Source: Bacteroides timonensis (GTDB lineage: Bacteria; Bacteroidota; Bacteroidia; Bacteroidales; Bacteroidaceae). Taken from it: DNA of 64,000 nucleotides. Every line of letters begins with the position of its first letter. Position 1 is the stretch's first letter. Both the position numbers and the translations under genes were made by a program. Positions 7,586 through 15,805 of the stretch are shown here, piece by piece. The notes beneath the pieces were generated by a model. It did not search any database, had not been told where the DNA came from, and saw only the letters and a list, made by a program, of their open reading frames with translations. Location of the stretch: NCBI RefSeq assembly GCF_000513195.1, contig NZ_CBVI010000089.1, forward strand, positions 1 through 64,000, in the 5' to 3' direction.

Positions 7586-7828
7586 TTATCCATAACAAAC
7601 AGAAAGTTTCCATTTACCCTCTTTGTCAGCCTGCGTTTCATACGTCTTTCCATCCCAGGAAGTTGTTACTTTTACCGTTTTCATCGGCTTAGCCTCACCC
7701 CAGACAGGAGCATCCGCCTGTTGCTGCAATACCATATTATCCGAGAACATCGGTGGCAATACGACCTTGACCGAGATTGCACCGGATAACATCAGCAAAG
7801 CTGCAAATAACATACATTTGTTTCTCAT
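7586..7828 (-). pseudogene. Sialate O-acetylesterase, N-terminal fragment only
   Basis: An 80-residue frame with a signal peptide, followed by LPPMFSDNMVLQQQADAPVWGEAKP and a Big/beta-sandwich start (VKVTTSWDGKTYETQADKEGKWKL). This is the classic N-terminus of sialate O-acetylesterase (SASA) family enzymes from PULs, which normally run to several hundred residues. After KWKLSVCYG the frame stops and the remaining DNA to the AlkD-like gene shows no more of the family, so the catalytic SGNH region is gone. The upstream region still holds a -7 box and an operator closely matching the one in front of the GH2 gene at 60247. Confidence 0.8.
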
Positions 7829-7907
7829 ATTGTTTAATTATTGATTTAAACAGAGGCATCGCAAACAGCCGCATTATAATATACAACCGCTTTTCAATGT
7901 CAGAAAG

Positions 7908-7990
7908 CAAAGATAGCCAGAATTTCATATTCGAAATAATGTTATTGCCCTAATAAATGCAATAATCTTTCCATTTATCACGCTAAATAG
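7908..7990 (-). promoter_or_regulatory. PUL promoter with class B operator, in front of the broken esterase
   Basis: On the plus strand CAAAGATA (7908-7915, the -7 box of a minus-strand promoter) is followed by exactly 36 bp and then AATAAATGCAATAATC (from 7952), TTCCATTTAT and CGCTAA. The whole stretch aligns with 60277-60355 over roughly 80 bp; the core of 26 bases differs at one position. No -33 box is seen, as expected for an activator-dependent promoter. It also contains an inverted pair AATAAATG / CATTTAT. Confidence 0.7.
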
Positions 7991-8001
7991 AAAGATATTC
8001 C

Positions 8002-8009
8002 TACTTTTG
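8002..8009 (+). promoter_or_regulatory. -7 box for the SpmA/SpmB-type permease gene
   Basis: TACTTTTG fits TAnnTTTG and stands 23 bp before the ATG at 8033. It lies just beyond the divergent PUL-type operator, so the two promoters are arranged back to back. Confidence 0.55.
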
Positions 8010-8032
8010 CACGAAAATCAACGCGTTATTTT

Positions 8033-9265
8033 ATGGTTTTAAATTACATTTGGGTAGCATTCTTCGTAATTGCTTTCATTGTGGCACTCATCAAACTCCT
8101 GTTTATGGGCAACACTGAAATTTTTACGGAGCTTGTCAATTCAACATTCACTTCCTCAAAAACAGCCTTCGAAATATCACTGGGGCTGACGGGCATCCTT
8201 TCTTTATGGCTGGGCATCATGAAGATCGGCGAACAAAGCGGTATGATTAACGCGTTGTCCCGCTGGCTGAGTCCGGTGTTCTGCCGTCTTTTCCCCGAAA
8301 TACCCAAAGGACACCCTGCCATGGGTTCCATCTTTATGAATCTCTCCGCCAACATGCTGGGACTGGACAATGCAGCCACCCCAATGGGTTTGAAAGCTAT
8401 GAAGGAACTGCAAGAACTGAATCCCCAAAAGGATACGGCAACCAATCCGATGGTCATGTTCCTGGTGCTCAATACTTCCGGATTGATCCTGATCCCTATC
8501 AGCATCATGATGTATCGTGCCCAGATGGGCGCTGCACAGCCCACCGACATATTCATCCCCATACTGATCACATCAGCCATCTCCACCCTTGTGGGAGTGA
8601 TTGCCGTCAGCATTGCCCAACGTATCAACCTGATCAACAAGCCCATCCTTATCCTTATCGGTTGCATCAGCCTTTTCTTTGCTGGACTTATTTACTTGTT
8701 TATGCAGCTCGGCCGCGAAGAAATCGGTACATATTCCACATTGATTGCCAACATTATCCTGTTCAGTATCATTCTTTTGTTCATAGTCTGGGGATTATGG
8801 AAGAAAATAAATGTATATGATGCCTTCGTAGAAGGTGCCAAAGAAGGCTTTACCACGGCCGTGCGCATCATTCCATATCTGGTAGCGTTTCTGGTGGGTA
8901 TTGCCGTATTCCGCACTTCCGGTGCGATGGATATGTTAGTAAGCGGCATCGGTTACATAGTGGGATTGTTTGGCGCAGATACCAGTTTTGTAGGCGCCTT
9001 ACCAACCGCACTGATGAAATCGTTGAGTGGCAGCGGTGCCAATGGATTGATGATTGACACCATGAAGGAATATGGTGCAGATTCATTTGTAGGACGAATG
9101 AGCTGCGTAGCCCGCGGTGCTTCGGACACCACTTTCTATATCCTGGCTGTTTACTTCGGAAGCGTGGGTATTACTAAAACGCGTAATGCCGTCACCTGCG
9201 GACTGATAGCGGACTTTGCAGGTATCATCGCTGCCATCATCATCAGCTATCTGTTTTTCTTTTAA
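8033..9265 (+). CDS. Nucleoside-recognition (Gate) domain membrane protein, SpmA/SpmB fusion type
   Basis: A 410-residue integral membrane protein with about 10 hydrophobic segments. Two halves each carry the Gate motif. The first half (to about residue 200) is SpmA-like, with NMLGLDNAATPMGLKAM. The second half is SpmB-like, with FVGALPTALMKSLSGSGANG and VARGASDTTFYILAVYFGSV. In spore formers SpmA and SpmB are separate; in Bacteroidetes the fused form is common and its transported ligand is unknown. It is followed 19 bp later by ybeY and is probably co-transcribed with it. Confidence 0.85.
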   Translation: MVLNYIWVAFFVIAFIVALIKLLFMGNTEIFTELVNSTFTSSKTAFEISLGLTGILSLWLGIMKIGEQSGMINALSRWLSPVFCRLFPEIPKGHPAMGSIFMNLSANMLGLDNAATPMGLKAMKELQELNPQKDTATNPMVMFLVLNTSGLILIPISIMMYRAQMGAAQPTDIFIPILITSAISTLVGVIAVSIAQRINLINKPILILIGCISLFFAGLIYLFMQLGREEIGTYSTLIANIILFSIILLFIVWGLWKKINVYDAFVEGAKEGFTTAVRIIPYLVAFLVGIAVFRTSGAMDMLVSGIGYIVGLFGADTSFVGALPTALMKSLSGSGANGLMIDTMKEYGADSFVGRMSCVARGASDTTFYILAVYFGSVGITKTRNAVTCGLIADFAGIIAAIIISYLFFF

Positions 9266-9284
9266 CTTTTAATTATTAATTGAT

Positions 9285-9695
9285 ATGATTTCCTATCAGA
9301 CAGACGGTGTAGAAATGCCCGCCATCAAAAAGAGCCAAACCACAGAATGGATTAAAGCCGTTGCTGCCACTTACAAGAAAAGAGTCGGTGAAATCGCCTA
9401 TATTTTCTGTTCTGACGAGAAAATACTTGAGGTAAACCGCCAGTATCTGCAACATGATTACTACACGGATATCATCACTTTTGATTATTGCGAGGGCAAT
9501 CGCCTCAGTGGAGATTTATTTATCAGCCTCGACACGGTACGTACAAATGCAGAGCAGTTCGGCAGTGACTATGAAACGGAGTTACACCGGGTTATTATCC
9601 ACGGTATTCTGCATCTTTGCGGCATTAATGATAAAGGACCGGGAGAACGGGAGATTATGGAGGCAGCAGAGAATAAAGCGCTGGCTATGCGATAA
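9285..9695 (+). CDS. ybeY: Endoribonuclease YbeY, rRNA maturation factor
   Basis: A 136-residue protein of usual YbeY length. It has the zinc site HGILHLCGIND near residues 105-116, in which the third ligand is Asp rather than His, as in many Bacteroidetes. Upstream it has the YYTDIITFDY and GDLFISLDTV strands that form the family core. YbeY matures the 16S rRNA 3' end and takes part in ribosome quality control. It lies 19 bp downstream of the permease gene. A 22-bp repeat array and a strong two-way terminator follow. Confidence 0.92.
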   Translation: MISYQTDGVEMPAIKKSQTTEWIKAVAATYKKRVGEIAYIFCSDEKILEVNRQYLQHDYYTDIITFDYCEGNRLSGDLFISLDTVRTNAEQFGSDYETELHRVIIHGILHLCGINDKGPGEREIMEAAENKALAMR

Positions 9696-9722
9696 AGAAA
9701 CGAAAGAAAGTAGCTGTTTAGA

Positions 9723-9832
9723 GCATCTATAGATGGGACACGCAGGACATATAGATCGGATGTATAGGATATATAGATCGGATATGCAGGATATATAGAT
9801 CGGATATGCAGGATATATAGATGCAACGTGCA
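9723..9832. repeat. 22-bp tandem repeat array between convergent genes
   Basis: Five consecutive 22-bp units start at 9723, 9745, 9767, 9789 and 9811. The core is GGATATATAGAT followed by CGGATATGCA. The first unit (GCATCTATAGATGG...) is the core in inverted form, and the last merges into the terminator stem. The same core and the same 22-bp period recur at 36414-36515. Confidence 0.8.
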
Positions 9833-9860
9833 TGAGATTATGACTCATGCACGTTGTATT
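9824..9860. terminator. Bidirectional terminator after ybeY and the PUL end
   Basis: CAACGTGCATGAG (9824-9836) pairs perfectly with CTCATGCACGTTG (9844-9856) around a 7-nt loop, a 13-bp stem. TATTTTAT follows on the plus strand, and A/T-rich repeat DNA follows on the minus strand. It sits between the convergent ybeY and the 675-residue enzyme gene, so it can serve both. Confidence 0.8.
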
Positions 9861-9874
9861 TTATATCCATCTTT

Positions 9875-11902
9875 TTATTTCAATAAGAACTTCTCCGCAC
9901 GTCCCGGAGAAAAGAGTTCCCACAGGGAAGCCACCGTCCAGCCCGGAGCAAAAATATTATTATAATATCCCTTTCCATTGCGACCATAATCCCAGTTTGT
10001 GTGCTGAACAACTTCGGGATAAAAGCCCACTTTAGCCACACCGCACATGTGTCCTTCGTACGGTAACAATTGACGCATAGAGGTAGAAATCACCTGGGCA
10101 AAGTCGGAGAAACGAGGTTCACTGTATTCTTTCGAAAGCCAATTCAATACATCGGCAAATTCAAAAACAAACACATCTATGTGGTTATTCTCCACCGATA
10201 CATTTCCCCAGCCACGAGTTTTCAGACCGATATCACCCAGCATCTGTCCTTCGGCAAAAGGAACGTCCCAGGTATAATACCAGGATAAGGCAAAATAGGC
10301 CGCTTTCTTCGACAGTTCTGCATAATGTGTACGCTCTGCCCCTTTAGTAACCAGCGCCAGATAATACGTAGCAGTAGCGGCATACAGAGAAGCTTCTTTA
10401 TCCTCACAGTTTGCATCCAGGGTTGAAGAGAAGAAATCCGCCTTAGATATAAGTTCTTTCTCCAAATAGCCCACTGTACGTTTCGCACTCTCCAGATAAC
10501 GTTTATCCTTGAAATACTTGTAAGCCATCACCAGAGGCAAGGTAGCTGAAGGGGTGCTTCCACCCGTTCCATCTACAATGGAGAAGTCATCCTTAAACTT
10601 ACGCGGGAAGCTACCATCCTCATTCTGCAAACGCAGGAAGCTATCCAAAATACCTTTGATACGTTTCTCCCACTCAGGATGTTTGCGCTTCCGCTGCTTT
10701 TCGTAAGTCAGATAATTCAGCACAGCATACACACCCTCTGATTGGCGGCGGATACTGTGCTTGGGTTCTTTAAAGCCACGATTATAATGTACCACCTCAT
10801 TAAAAAAGCCTGCCGGAGAGAAACCGTTCTGAAGATAGGTATCAAAAACACTGTTGGCACTATTCATCAATTCCTGGCGGTTCTGTTGCGTACCATATTC
10901 CAGTGCATTGAAAGCATTGAGCAACGTACGTCCCACAAATCCGATTTCAGCAACATCCACATGATCGCAAGTAGCCGTTTTCAGTTCCACACCGGAATAG
11001 TAATGGGTAGGCGTATTGTCCACATAACTTTCCACAAAGAAATTACTGAGTACTTCTTTCATTCTGTCCACCGTATAAGGTGTATCAACAGGCTGCGGAC
11101 GGTTCGTGTCGTAGCAATACTCCCAGGTGCGCTGCACGCACTCAGAGAAATCAGCGGCATCTATTTCCGCCAACTCCCAGGTCAGAGTAATGCTGTCTCC
11201 CTTGCGAAGCAACTGAAAAGCCTCAACAGAAGGAGCTAAAGTCAATTTACGAATATAAGTTTTCGGAGCTTCCCGATACGGAAAGCCGTAAGAAAGCACA
11301 GTCATGCCTCCCACATTTTCAAATCCGGTATAGCCTATGGATGTTTCTCCGGACACAATGACCTCTCCTTCTTTGTGAGTGGCCAGCGCCTCCTTGTCAA
11401 ACTTATCAATGCGGATAACCGACATTGACTTACCATTTGCAGAGTTGAAAGCTGCTGTAAGCGGAGTGCTCAAACGGTCCTCGCGCACCAACCAACTATC
11501 CGAAGTATGGAATGAAGGCGCCTCTTTGGGCGAACGCAGGTTACGACGATACCAGAAACCGGGCATATAGAACTGACAGTCATCATGCTTATAACCGGTT
11601 TTTATCTGCTCTCCATAATTGAAATACACATTCTCCAATGCTTTGATGACAACATTGATGCGTTGTTTTCCATCTTTCTCCGTAACCTGACGGGTAATGA
11701 CCAACGGCAGATTCCCGGAAGGCTGACAATCGTACACACCATCCTGCACTTTCCGGAGAGTTAATGAATAGTGTTTGGCATCATTTCCCGGAACTTTTAA
11801 AGATACGGAAACATTCTCAGGAGTATAGTTTGCCGCTCCAATATTTGCAATGCCCGCAGAAAGCATTATCCCTAAAAACAATCTTTTTAACCTCATATTC
11901 AA
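9875..11902 (-). CDS. Secreted (alpha/alpha)-barrel-like PUL enzyme, family not assigned
   Basis: A 675-residue protein with a signal peptide (ends near GAANYTP). The first 260 residues are beta-rich. From about residue 280 to the end it has repeated helical hairpins with motifs such as SIRRQSEGVYAVLNYL, NEDGSFPRKFKDDFS, CEDKEASLYAATATYYLAL and NTNWDYG-like ends (HTNWDYGRNGKGYYNN), as in (alpha/alpha) toroid glycosidases or lyases. I do not recognise the CAZy family. It is the last gene of the SusC-SusD-GH43-GH43 operon, 16 bp after GH43. An exo-acting glycosidase on the product of the two GH43 enzymes is the likely role. The two C-terminal blocks rich in Trp, Asp and Glu are candidate active-site regions. 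Confidence 0.6.
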   Translation of the reverse strand: MNMRLKRLFLGIMLSAGIANIGAANYTPENVSVSLKVPGNDAKHYSLTLRKVQDGVYDCQPSGNLPLVITRQVTEKDGKQRINVVIKALENVYFNYGEQIKTGYKHDDCQFYMPGFWYRRNLRSPKEAPSFHTSDSWLVREDRLSTPLTAAFNSANGKSMSVIRIDKFDKEALATHKEGEVIVSGETSIGYTGFENVGGMTVLSYGFPYREAPKTYIRKLTLAPSVEAFQLLRKGDSITLTWELAEIDAADFSECVQRTWEYCYDTNRPQPVDTPYTVDRMKEVLSNFFVESYVDNTPTHYYSGVELKTATCDHVDVAEIGFVGRTLLNAFNALEYGTQQNRQELMNSANSVFDTYLQNGFSPAGFFNEVVHYNRGFKEPKHSIRRQSEGVYAVLNYLTYEKQRKRKHPEWEKRIKGILDSFLRLQNEDGSFPRKFKDDFSIVDGTGGSTPSATLPLVMAYKYFKDKRYLESAKRTVGYLEKELISKADFFSSTLDANCEDKEASLYAATATYYLALVTKGAERTHYAELSKKAAYFALSWYYTWDVPFAEGQMLGDIGLKTRGWGNVSVENNHIDVFVFEFADVLNWLSKEYSEPRFSDFAQVISTSMRQLLPYEGHMCGVAKVGFYPEVVQHTNWDYGRNGKGYYNNIFAPGWTVASLWELFSPGRAEKFLLK

Positions 11903-11918
11903 TCTTCATTTTACTATT

Positions 11919-12896
11919 TTACAATACAGGTCTTTCGGATTCTGATGACGGAGAATTGCCAGACACGGATGGCCACCCGTCTTTCCAATCAACCTTATCT
12001 AGCATCAACACACGACCTCCGGGATTCTTGGTACTCACTGCATGATAAAACACCCAGTCATTACCCGCCTTATCCGTTACAATCTCTGAGTTATGTCCGG
12101 TACCTACAAAAGCCTCATTCTTGTGAATCAGTATTTCATGGTGGTTATCCAGCATCTTCTTACCGTTTTTATCCACATAAGGTCCAAAAAGTTTCTTCGA
12201 ACGACCTACAACCGTAGTATAAGTACTTTTCAATCCTTCACAGCAAGTTCCTATAGATGCAAAGAAATAATAATAACCATCTTTTTTATGAATATATGTT
12301 CCTTCATAGGCTGTTCCTGCCACCCGACGAAGCTTGGCACCTTTCTTAACAGAAAGTCCGTCATCCGACAGTTCAATGCCGTAAATTCCCCGGAAACTAC
12401 CCCAAAAGAGATATTTCTTTCCTTCATCCTCTATATAGAAAGGATCAATGGAGTTCTGCACATTGATTTCATTGCTGCGGAACATCTTTCCATGATCTGT
12501 AAAAGGGCCTTCGAGCTTATCGGCAGTGGCACATCCGATACCACAGGTCCATTCGCCACCCCAGACAGACATGGAATAATAAAGCACGTATTTATCACCT
12601 ATTTTATTGATATCAGGAGCCCAGAGTCCTCCTTTAGGTTCAAAATCCGGACGAGTGCCTTTGGTAAAAGCAGTACCCACATACTCCCACTCCACCAAGT
12701 CTTTTGAACGATGGATAGGGAGGTTTCGGATATCTTCGGTGGCATACAGGTAATAATAACCATCTTCCCCTTTGATAACAGAGGGATCGGGCAGGCTATA
12801 ATTTACAACCGGATTTTGATAGTTTTTGACGGGCCCTTGCGCCATAAGCAAACAGCTTATGGCGAGAAAGGTTCCGATTAACAATATTTTCTGCAT
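11919..12896 (-). CDS. GH43 enzyme, endo-arabinanase-like
   Basis: A 325-residue five-bladed propeller enzyme with a signal peptide. The three expected catalytic acids are visible: Asp in LPDPSVI (about residue 36), Asp in NSIDPFYI (about 155) and Glu in YEGTYIHKK (about 197). The segment FWGSFRGIYGIEL and the SIGTCCEGLKSTYTTVVGRS stretch resemble arabinan endo-1,5-alpha-L-arabinanases, which have a CCxG-x-STY pattern after the catalytic Glu. It lies 14 bp after the next GH43 and 16 bp before the (alpha/alpha) protein. Periplasmic arabinan or arabinose-side-chain cleavage is the likely job; the exact linkage is not certain. Confidence 0.82.
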   Translation of the reverse strand: MQKILLIGTFLAISCLLMAQGPVKNYQNPVVNYSLPDPSVIKGEDGYYYLYATEDIRNLPIHRSKDLVEWEYVGTAFTKGTRPDFEPKGGLWAPDINKIGDKYVLYYSMSVWGGEWTCGIGCATADKLEGPFTDHGKMFRSNEINVQNSIDPFYIEDEGKKYLFWGSFRGIYGIELSDDGLSVKKGAKLRRVAGTAYEGTYIHKKDGYYYFFASIGTCCEGLKSTYTTVVGRSKKLFGPYVDKNGKKMLDNHHEILIHKNEAFVGTGHNSEIVTDKAGNDWVFYHAVSTKNPGGRVLMLDKVDWKDGWPSVSGNSPSSESERPVL

Positions 12897-12910
12897 ATAT
12901 TCACTATTAC

Positions 12911-13942
12911 TTATTTACAAACCGGAGCTTCTGCTTCGGTAGATGGACTATTACCGGCAATCACCGGCCAATCATTCTCCCAAACAATCCGGTCAATCAT
13001 CAAATAGCGTCCTTTGCTCGGGGTGTGTCTGTCATAACTATGATATAACATCCATTCATTACCCTCACTGTCCGTTATAATCTCCGAGTTATGGCCCGGT
13101 CCTACAAAACGATCATTGGCTCTGATCAGCACTTCATATTTATTGTCCAGCATTGATTCTCCGTTTTTATTCACATACGGGCCTAAGAAAGAAGTGGAAC
13201 GGCCGACAACCGTAGTATAAGTACTCAACATAGAGTTACAGCATGAACCGACAGATGCAAACATGTAGTAATAATCGCCACGTTTATGAATGTAAGGTGC
13301 TTCAAAAGCAGTACCCGCAACCTGCACTCTTTCTTTCTTGGCTGTTGCAATGTCAGGGTATACTCTCGTACCGTCTTCATTCAGCTTCACAGCATACAAA
13401 CCGTTGAAACTACCCCAAACCAACCATTTCTGTCCGTTGTCTTCAAAGTAGCAAGGGTCGATGGAGTTTCTTACATCAATTTCACTTGAAGTGAACAACT
13501 TTCCTTTACCGTCTACTGATATATCCAATGTGAAAGGACCTTCGGGAGAGTCAGCCGAAGCAATACCAATACCAGCAGTTGCAGGCTTGCCCATGGCAGA
13601 CATGGCAAAATACAAGATAAATTTATCTCCAACCTTTTCGATATCCGGTGCCCAGACGGCTGCACCTGATTCTGTAACGAACGTAGGTTTCTTGTCGAAC
13701 ATCTTGCCTCCGTCTGTCCAATGAATCAAGTCTTCCGACTTACGGATCACAGATGTATTGGTAGCATATACATAAAATGAATGATCATTTTCTTTCCAGA
13801 CTGTAGGGTCACCTACGCTGTAGTCTGTCAATGGGTTTGAATAAGGGTTCTTATAGTTTGCAGTTCCCTTATTATCGTCGTCCGAGCAGGATGCCAAGGC
13901 TCCTGTCAGAGCCAAGGCAAACAATATATATTTACTTCTCAT
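12911..13942 (-). CDS. GH43 lipoprotein, endo-arabinanase-like
   Basis: A 343-residue lipoprotein (ALASCSDDD lipobox), so it is probably membrane-anchored and perhaps on the cell surface. Catalytic acids are Asp in SVGDPTV (about residue 43), Asp in NSIDPCYF (about 161) and Glu in FEAPYIHKR (about 213). It shares VGSCCNSMLSTYTTVVGRS and GPGHNSEI with its neighbour GH43, so the two are paralogues. The first may work in the periplasm and this one outside. It follows SusD by 8 bp, the usual place for a surface enzyme that feeds the SusCD pair. Confidence 0.83.
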   Translation of the reverse strand: MRSKYILFALALTGALASCSDDDNKGTANYKNPYSNPLTDYSVGDPTVWKENDHSFYVYATNTSVIRKSEDLIHWTDGGKMFDKKPTFVTESGAAVWAPDIEKVGDKFILYFAMSAMGKPATAGIGIASADSPEGPFTLDISVDGKGKLFTSSEIDVRNSIDPCYFEDNGQKWLVWGSFNGLYAVKLNEDGTRVYPDIATAKKERVQVAGTAFEAPYIHKRGDYYYMFASVGSCCNSMLSTYTTVVGRSTSFLGPYVNKNGESMLDNKYEVLIRANDRFVGPGHNSEIITDSEGNEWMLYHSYDRHTPSKGRYLMIDRIVWENDWPVIAGNSPSTEAEAPVCK

Positions 13943-13950
13943 ATATTATC

Positions 13951-15771
13951 TTATTTATATCTTTGTTCAAGTTCTTCTACCGGGATATTATCTTCATAAC
14001 CGTCGTATCCATAGTTCTGATTGATACGGCCTTGAGTGTTGGATTCTATGGCATTACGCGGAATGGGCCACAACACGTGATACGGCTTCATGATAAATGC
14101 ATTGGTTGAATAATAATATTCTGTTGCAAAGAAATTATTCTTCTCCATCATACGGTCATAATACCAGTTCTTTTCTGAAAAGTTATTGAGTGAATATCCA
14201 TCTATACCCTTTTCTGCTTTCAGGAAGGCAATACGAGTCAATTCAGTCTTACGATGGTCTTCCAGGAACAATTCTCTGGCTCTTTCATCCAAGATATCCT
14301 CCAGTGTAACAGATGAGAGTTCCGGTGCATTCACACGGCGACGGATTGTATTCACATCCGCAGTAGCCAGATCGTTCTTGCCTAACCACCAGTAAGCCTC
14401 AGCTCTATTCAGGTAAGTTTCGGCAAGGCGGAAGATATACTGGTCAGTGAAACCACCTACAGGTACTTTACCTCCTGCATTCGGATCATCCTTATCAATC
14501 AAAACCTTCACAATCGGGAAAGAGAAATAACAGCGCATGGTATCGGTACAGTAAGCAGGATTAACCGGTTGACCGAAGTAAGCGGCACTACCACCCTTTG
14601 AAGCCGGCAGATTGTATTTGATACGTGATTTATCATACCAGTTATTGGAATTATGACGCATATCATCTCCACAATTCTTCCACAACTCATATTGTGCATA
14701 GTTGGTAGGACGTATCTTGGCAAGACCTCTACCCAGCTCTTCCAACTGTTCGTATCCATCATAAATACCTGATGCATCAGTCATTCCGTTCTTTCCGTCC
14801 GGTGTCTTCATTTTGCTTCCGGCATGCCACTGCGGCACGAAGTTACGCTTACGTTTTGAACCGCTTGGAGAAGAACATCCGTCCAGACCGTAAATTTCCT
14901 GACCGATCATAATGCCTTCTTTGTTCTCAACAATACTGATATTCTCTTCCTGGAACAAGTCGTTGTATACGTCCCTGCTCTTATCATCCGAGTTGATACC
15001 GAAGCGTTCGGTCATCAGACGCAATCCGTAATCATTGATACAACGAGTAGTTGCATCTACTGCCTGTTGGAAATCACCGGTAGCCAGACATATCTTAGCC
15101 AGTAAATGTTCACCTGCGGCTCTGCTCACAGCACCACGGATTACTTCTTTAGGTAACCATTGTACGGCATATTCCATATCTTTCTTGATATTCGCCAAGA
15201 TAGTTTTGCGGGAAACGGTATTAAAGTCCAGTTTTGCACCGGTAATTTCTTCTCCGATCCAAGGTACATCTCCAAATTGGTTAGTCAGCAGATAATACCA
15301 GTAAGCGCGATGGAAATATCCTTCTGCTAAACAAGCGTTTCTGTCTTCTTCCGAAGCCATACCGTCAGCTTCAGGAGCACGGGTAATAACCGTATTGGCA
15401 TACTTGATGCCGTTCCAGCCGAAAACCCAGTAACGAAGGTGCAGATACATATTGGTGGTAGGGGTCAACTGAGTCACCATATTATGGATTTCCTTTGTTT
15501 CAGGACCGCCCATAACGGCCAAGTCAGACCAAGCATATTCATATACAGAATAAGTCTCACAGTTTCCGGAGTTGAAAGCATCTCCAAACCATTCAAAATT
15601 CATCTGTTTACGGCAGAGGCGAAGCATGGTTTCCAAACCTGCTTTATCTACAAAAGTGTTCTCCGGTGTCAGGAACGACATCGCCTTCGGTTCAAGATCA
15701 ACACAAGCAGAAAGACCGGCAGCTATCAGGCAAGTTGCCAGACCTTTTAGTATATATTTCTTTGTTTTCAT
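13951..15771 (-). CDS. SusD/RagB family surface glycan-binding lipoprotein
   Basis: A 606-residue lipoprotein (LSACVDLEP) with typical SusD features: an N-terminal TPR-like helical part (MYLHLRYWVFGWNGIKYANTVI, FHRAYWYYLLTNQFGDVPW), and the C-terminal block RLAETYLNRAEAYWWLG with INQNYGYDG near the end. It binds oligosaccharide over the mouth of the partner transporter. It lies 34 bp after SusC and 8 bp before the GH43 lipoprotein. The ligand is not readable, but its operon suggests an arabinose-containing glycan. Confidence 0.93.
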   Translation of the reverse strand: MKTKKYILKGLATCLIAAGLSACVDLEPKAMSFLTPENTFVDKAGLETMLRLCRKQMNFEWFGDAFNSGNCETYSVYEYAWSDLAVMGGPETKEIHNMVTQLTPTTNMYLHLRYWVFGWNGIKYANTVITRAPEADGMASEEDRNACLAEGYFHRAYWYYLLTNQFGDVPWIGEEITGAKLDFNTVSRKTILANIKKDMEYAVQWLPKEVIRGAVSRAAGEHLLAKICLATGDFQQAVDATTRCINDYGLRLMTERFGINSDDKSRDVYNDLFQEENISIVENKEGIMIGQEIYGLDGCSSPSGSKRKRNFVPQWHAGSKMKTPDGKNGMTDASGIYDGYEQLEELGRGLAKIRPTNYAQYELWKNCGDDMRHNSNNWYDKSRIKYNLPASKGGSAAYFGQPVNPAYCTDTMRCYFSFPIVKVLIDKDDPNAGGKVPVGGFTDQYIFRLAETYLNRAEAYWWLGKNDLATADVNTIRRRVNAPELSSVTLEDILDERARELFLEDHRKTELTRIAFLKAEKGIDGYSLNNFSEKNWYYDRMMEKNNFFATEYYYSTNAFIMKPYHVLWPIPRNAIESNTQGRINQNYGYDGYEDNIPVEELEQRYK

Positions 15772-15805
15772 TTGAATATCTTTATTTAATTATCGTTCTA
15801 TCAGA

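Noticed and set aside
9723..9832. CRISPR array
   Set aside because: The 22-bp units are directly adjacent and similar along their whole length, with no unique spacers and no cas genes. It is a tandem repeat.
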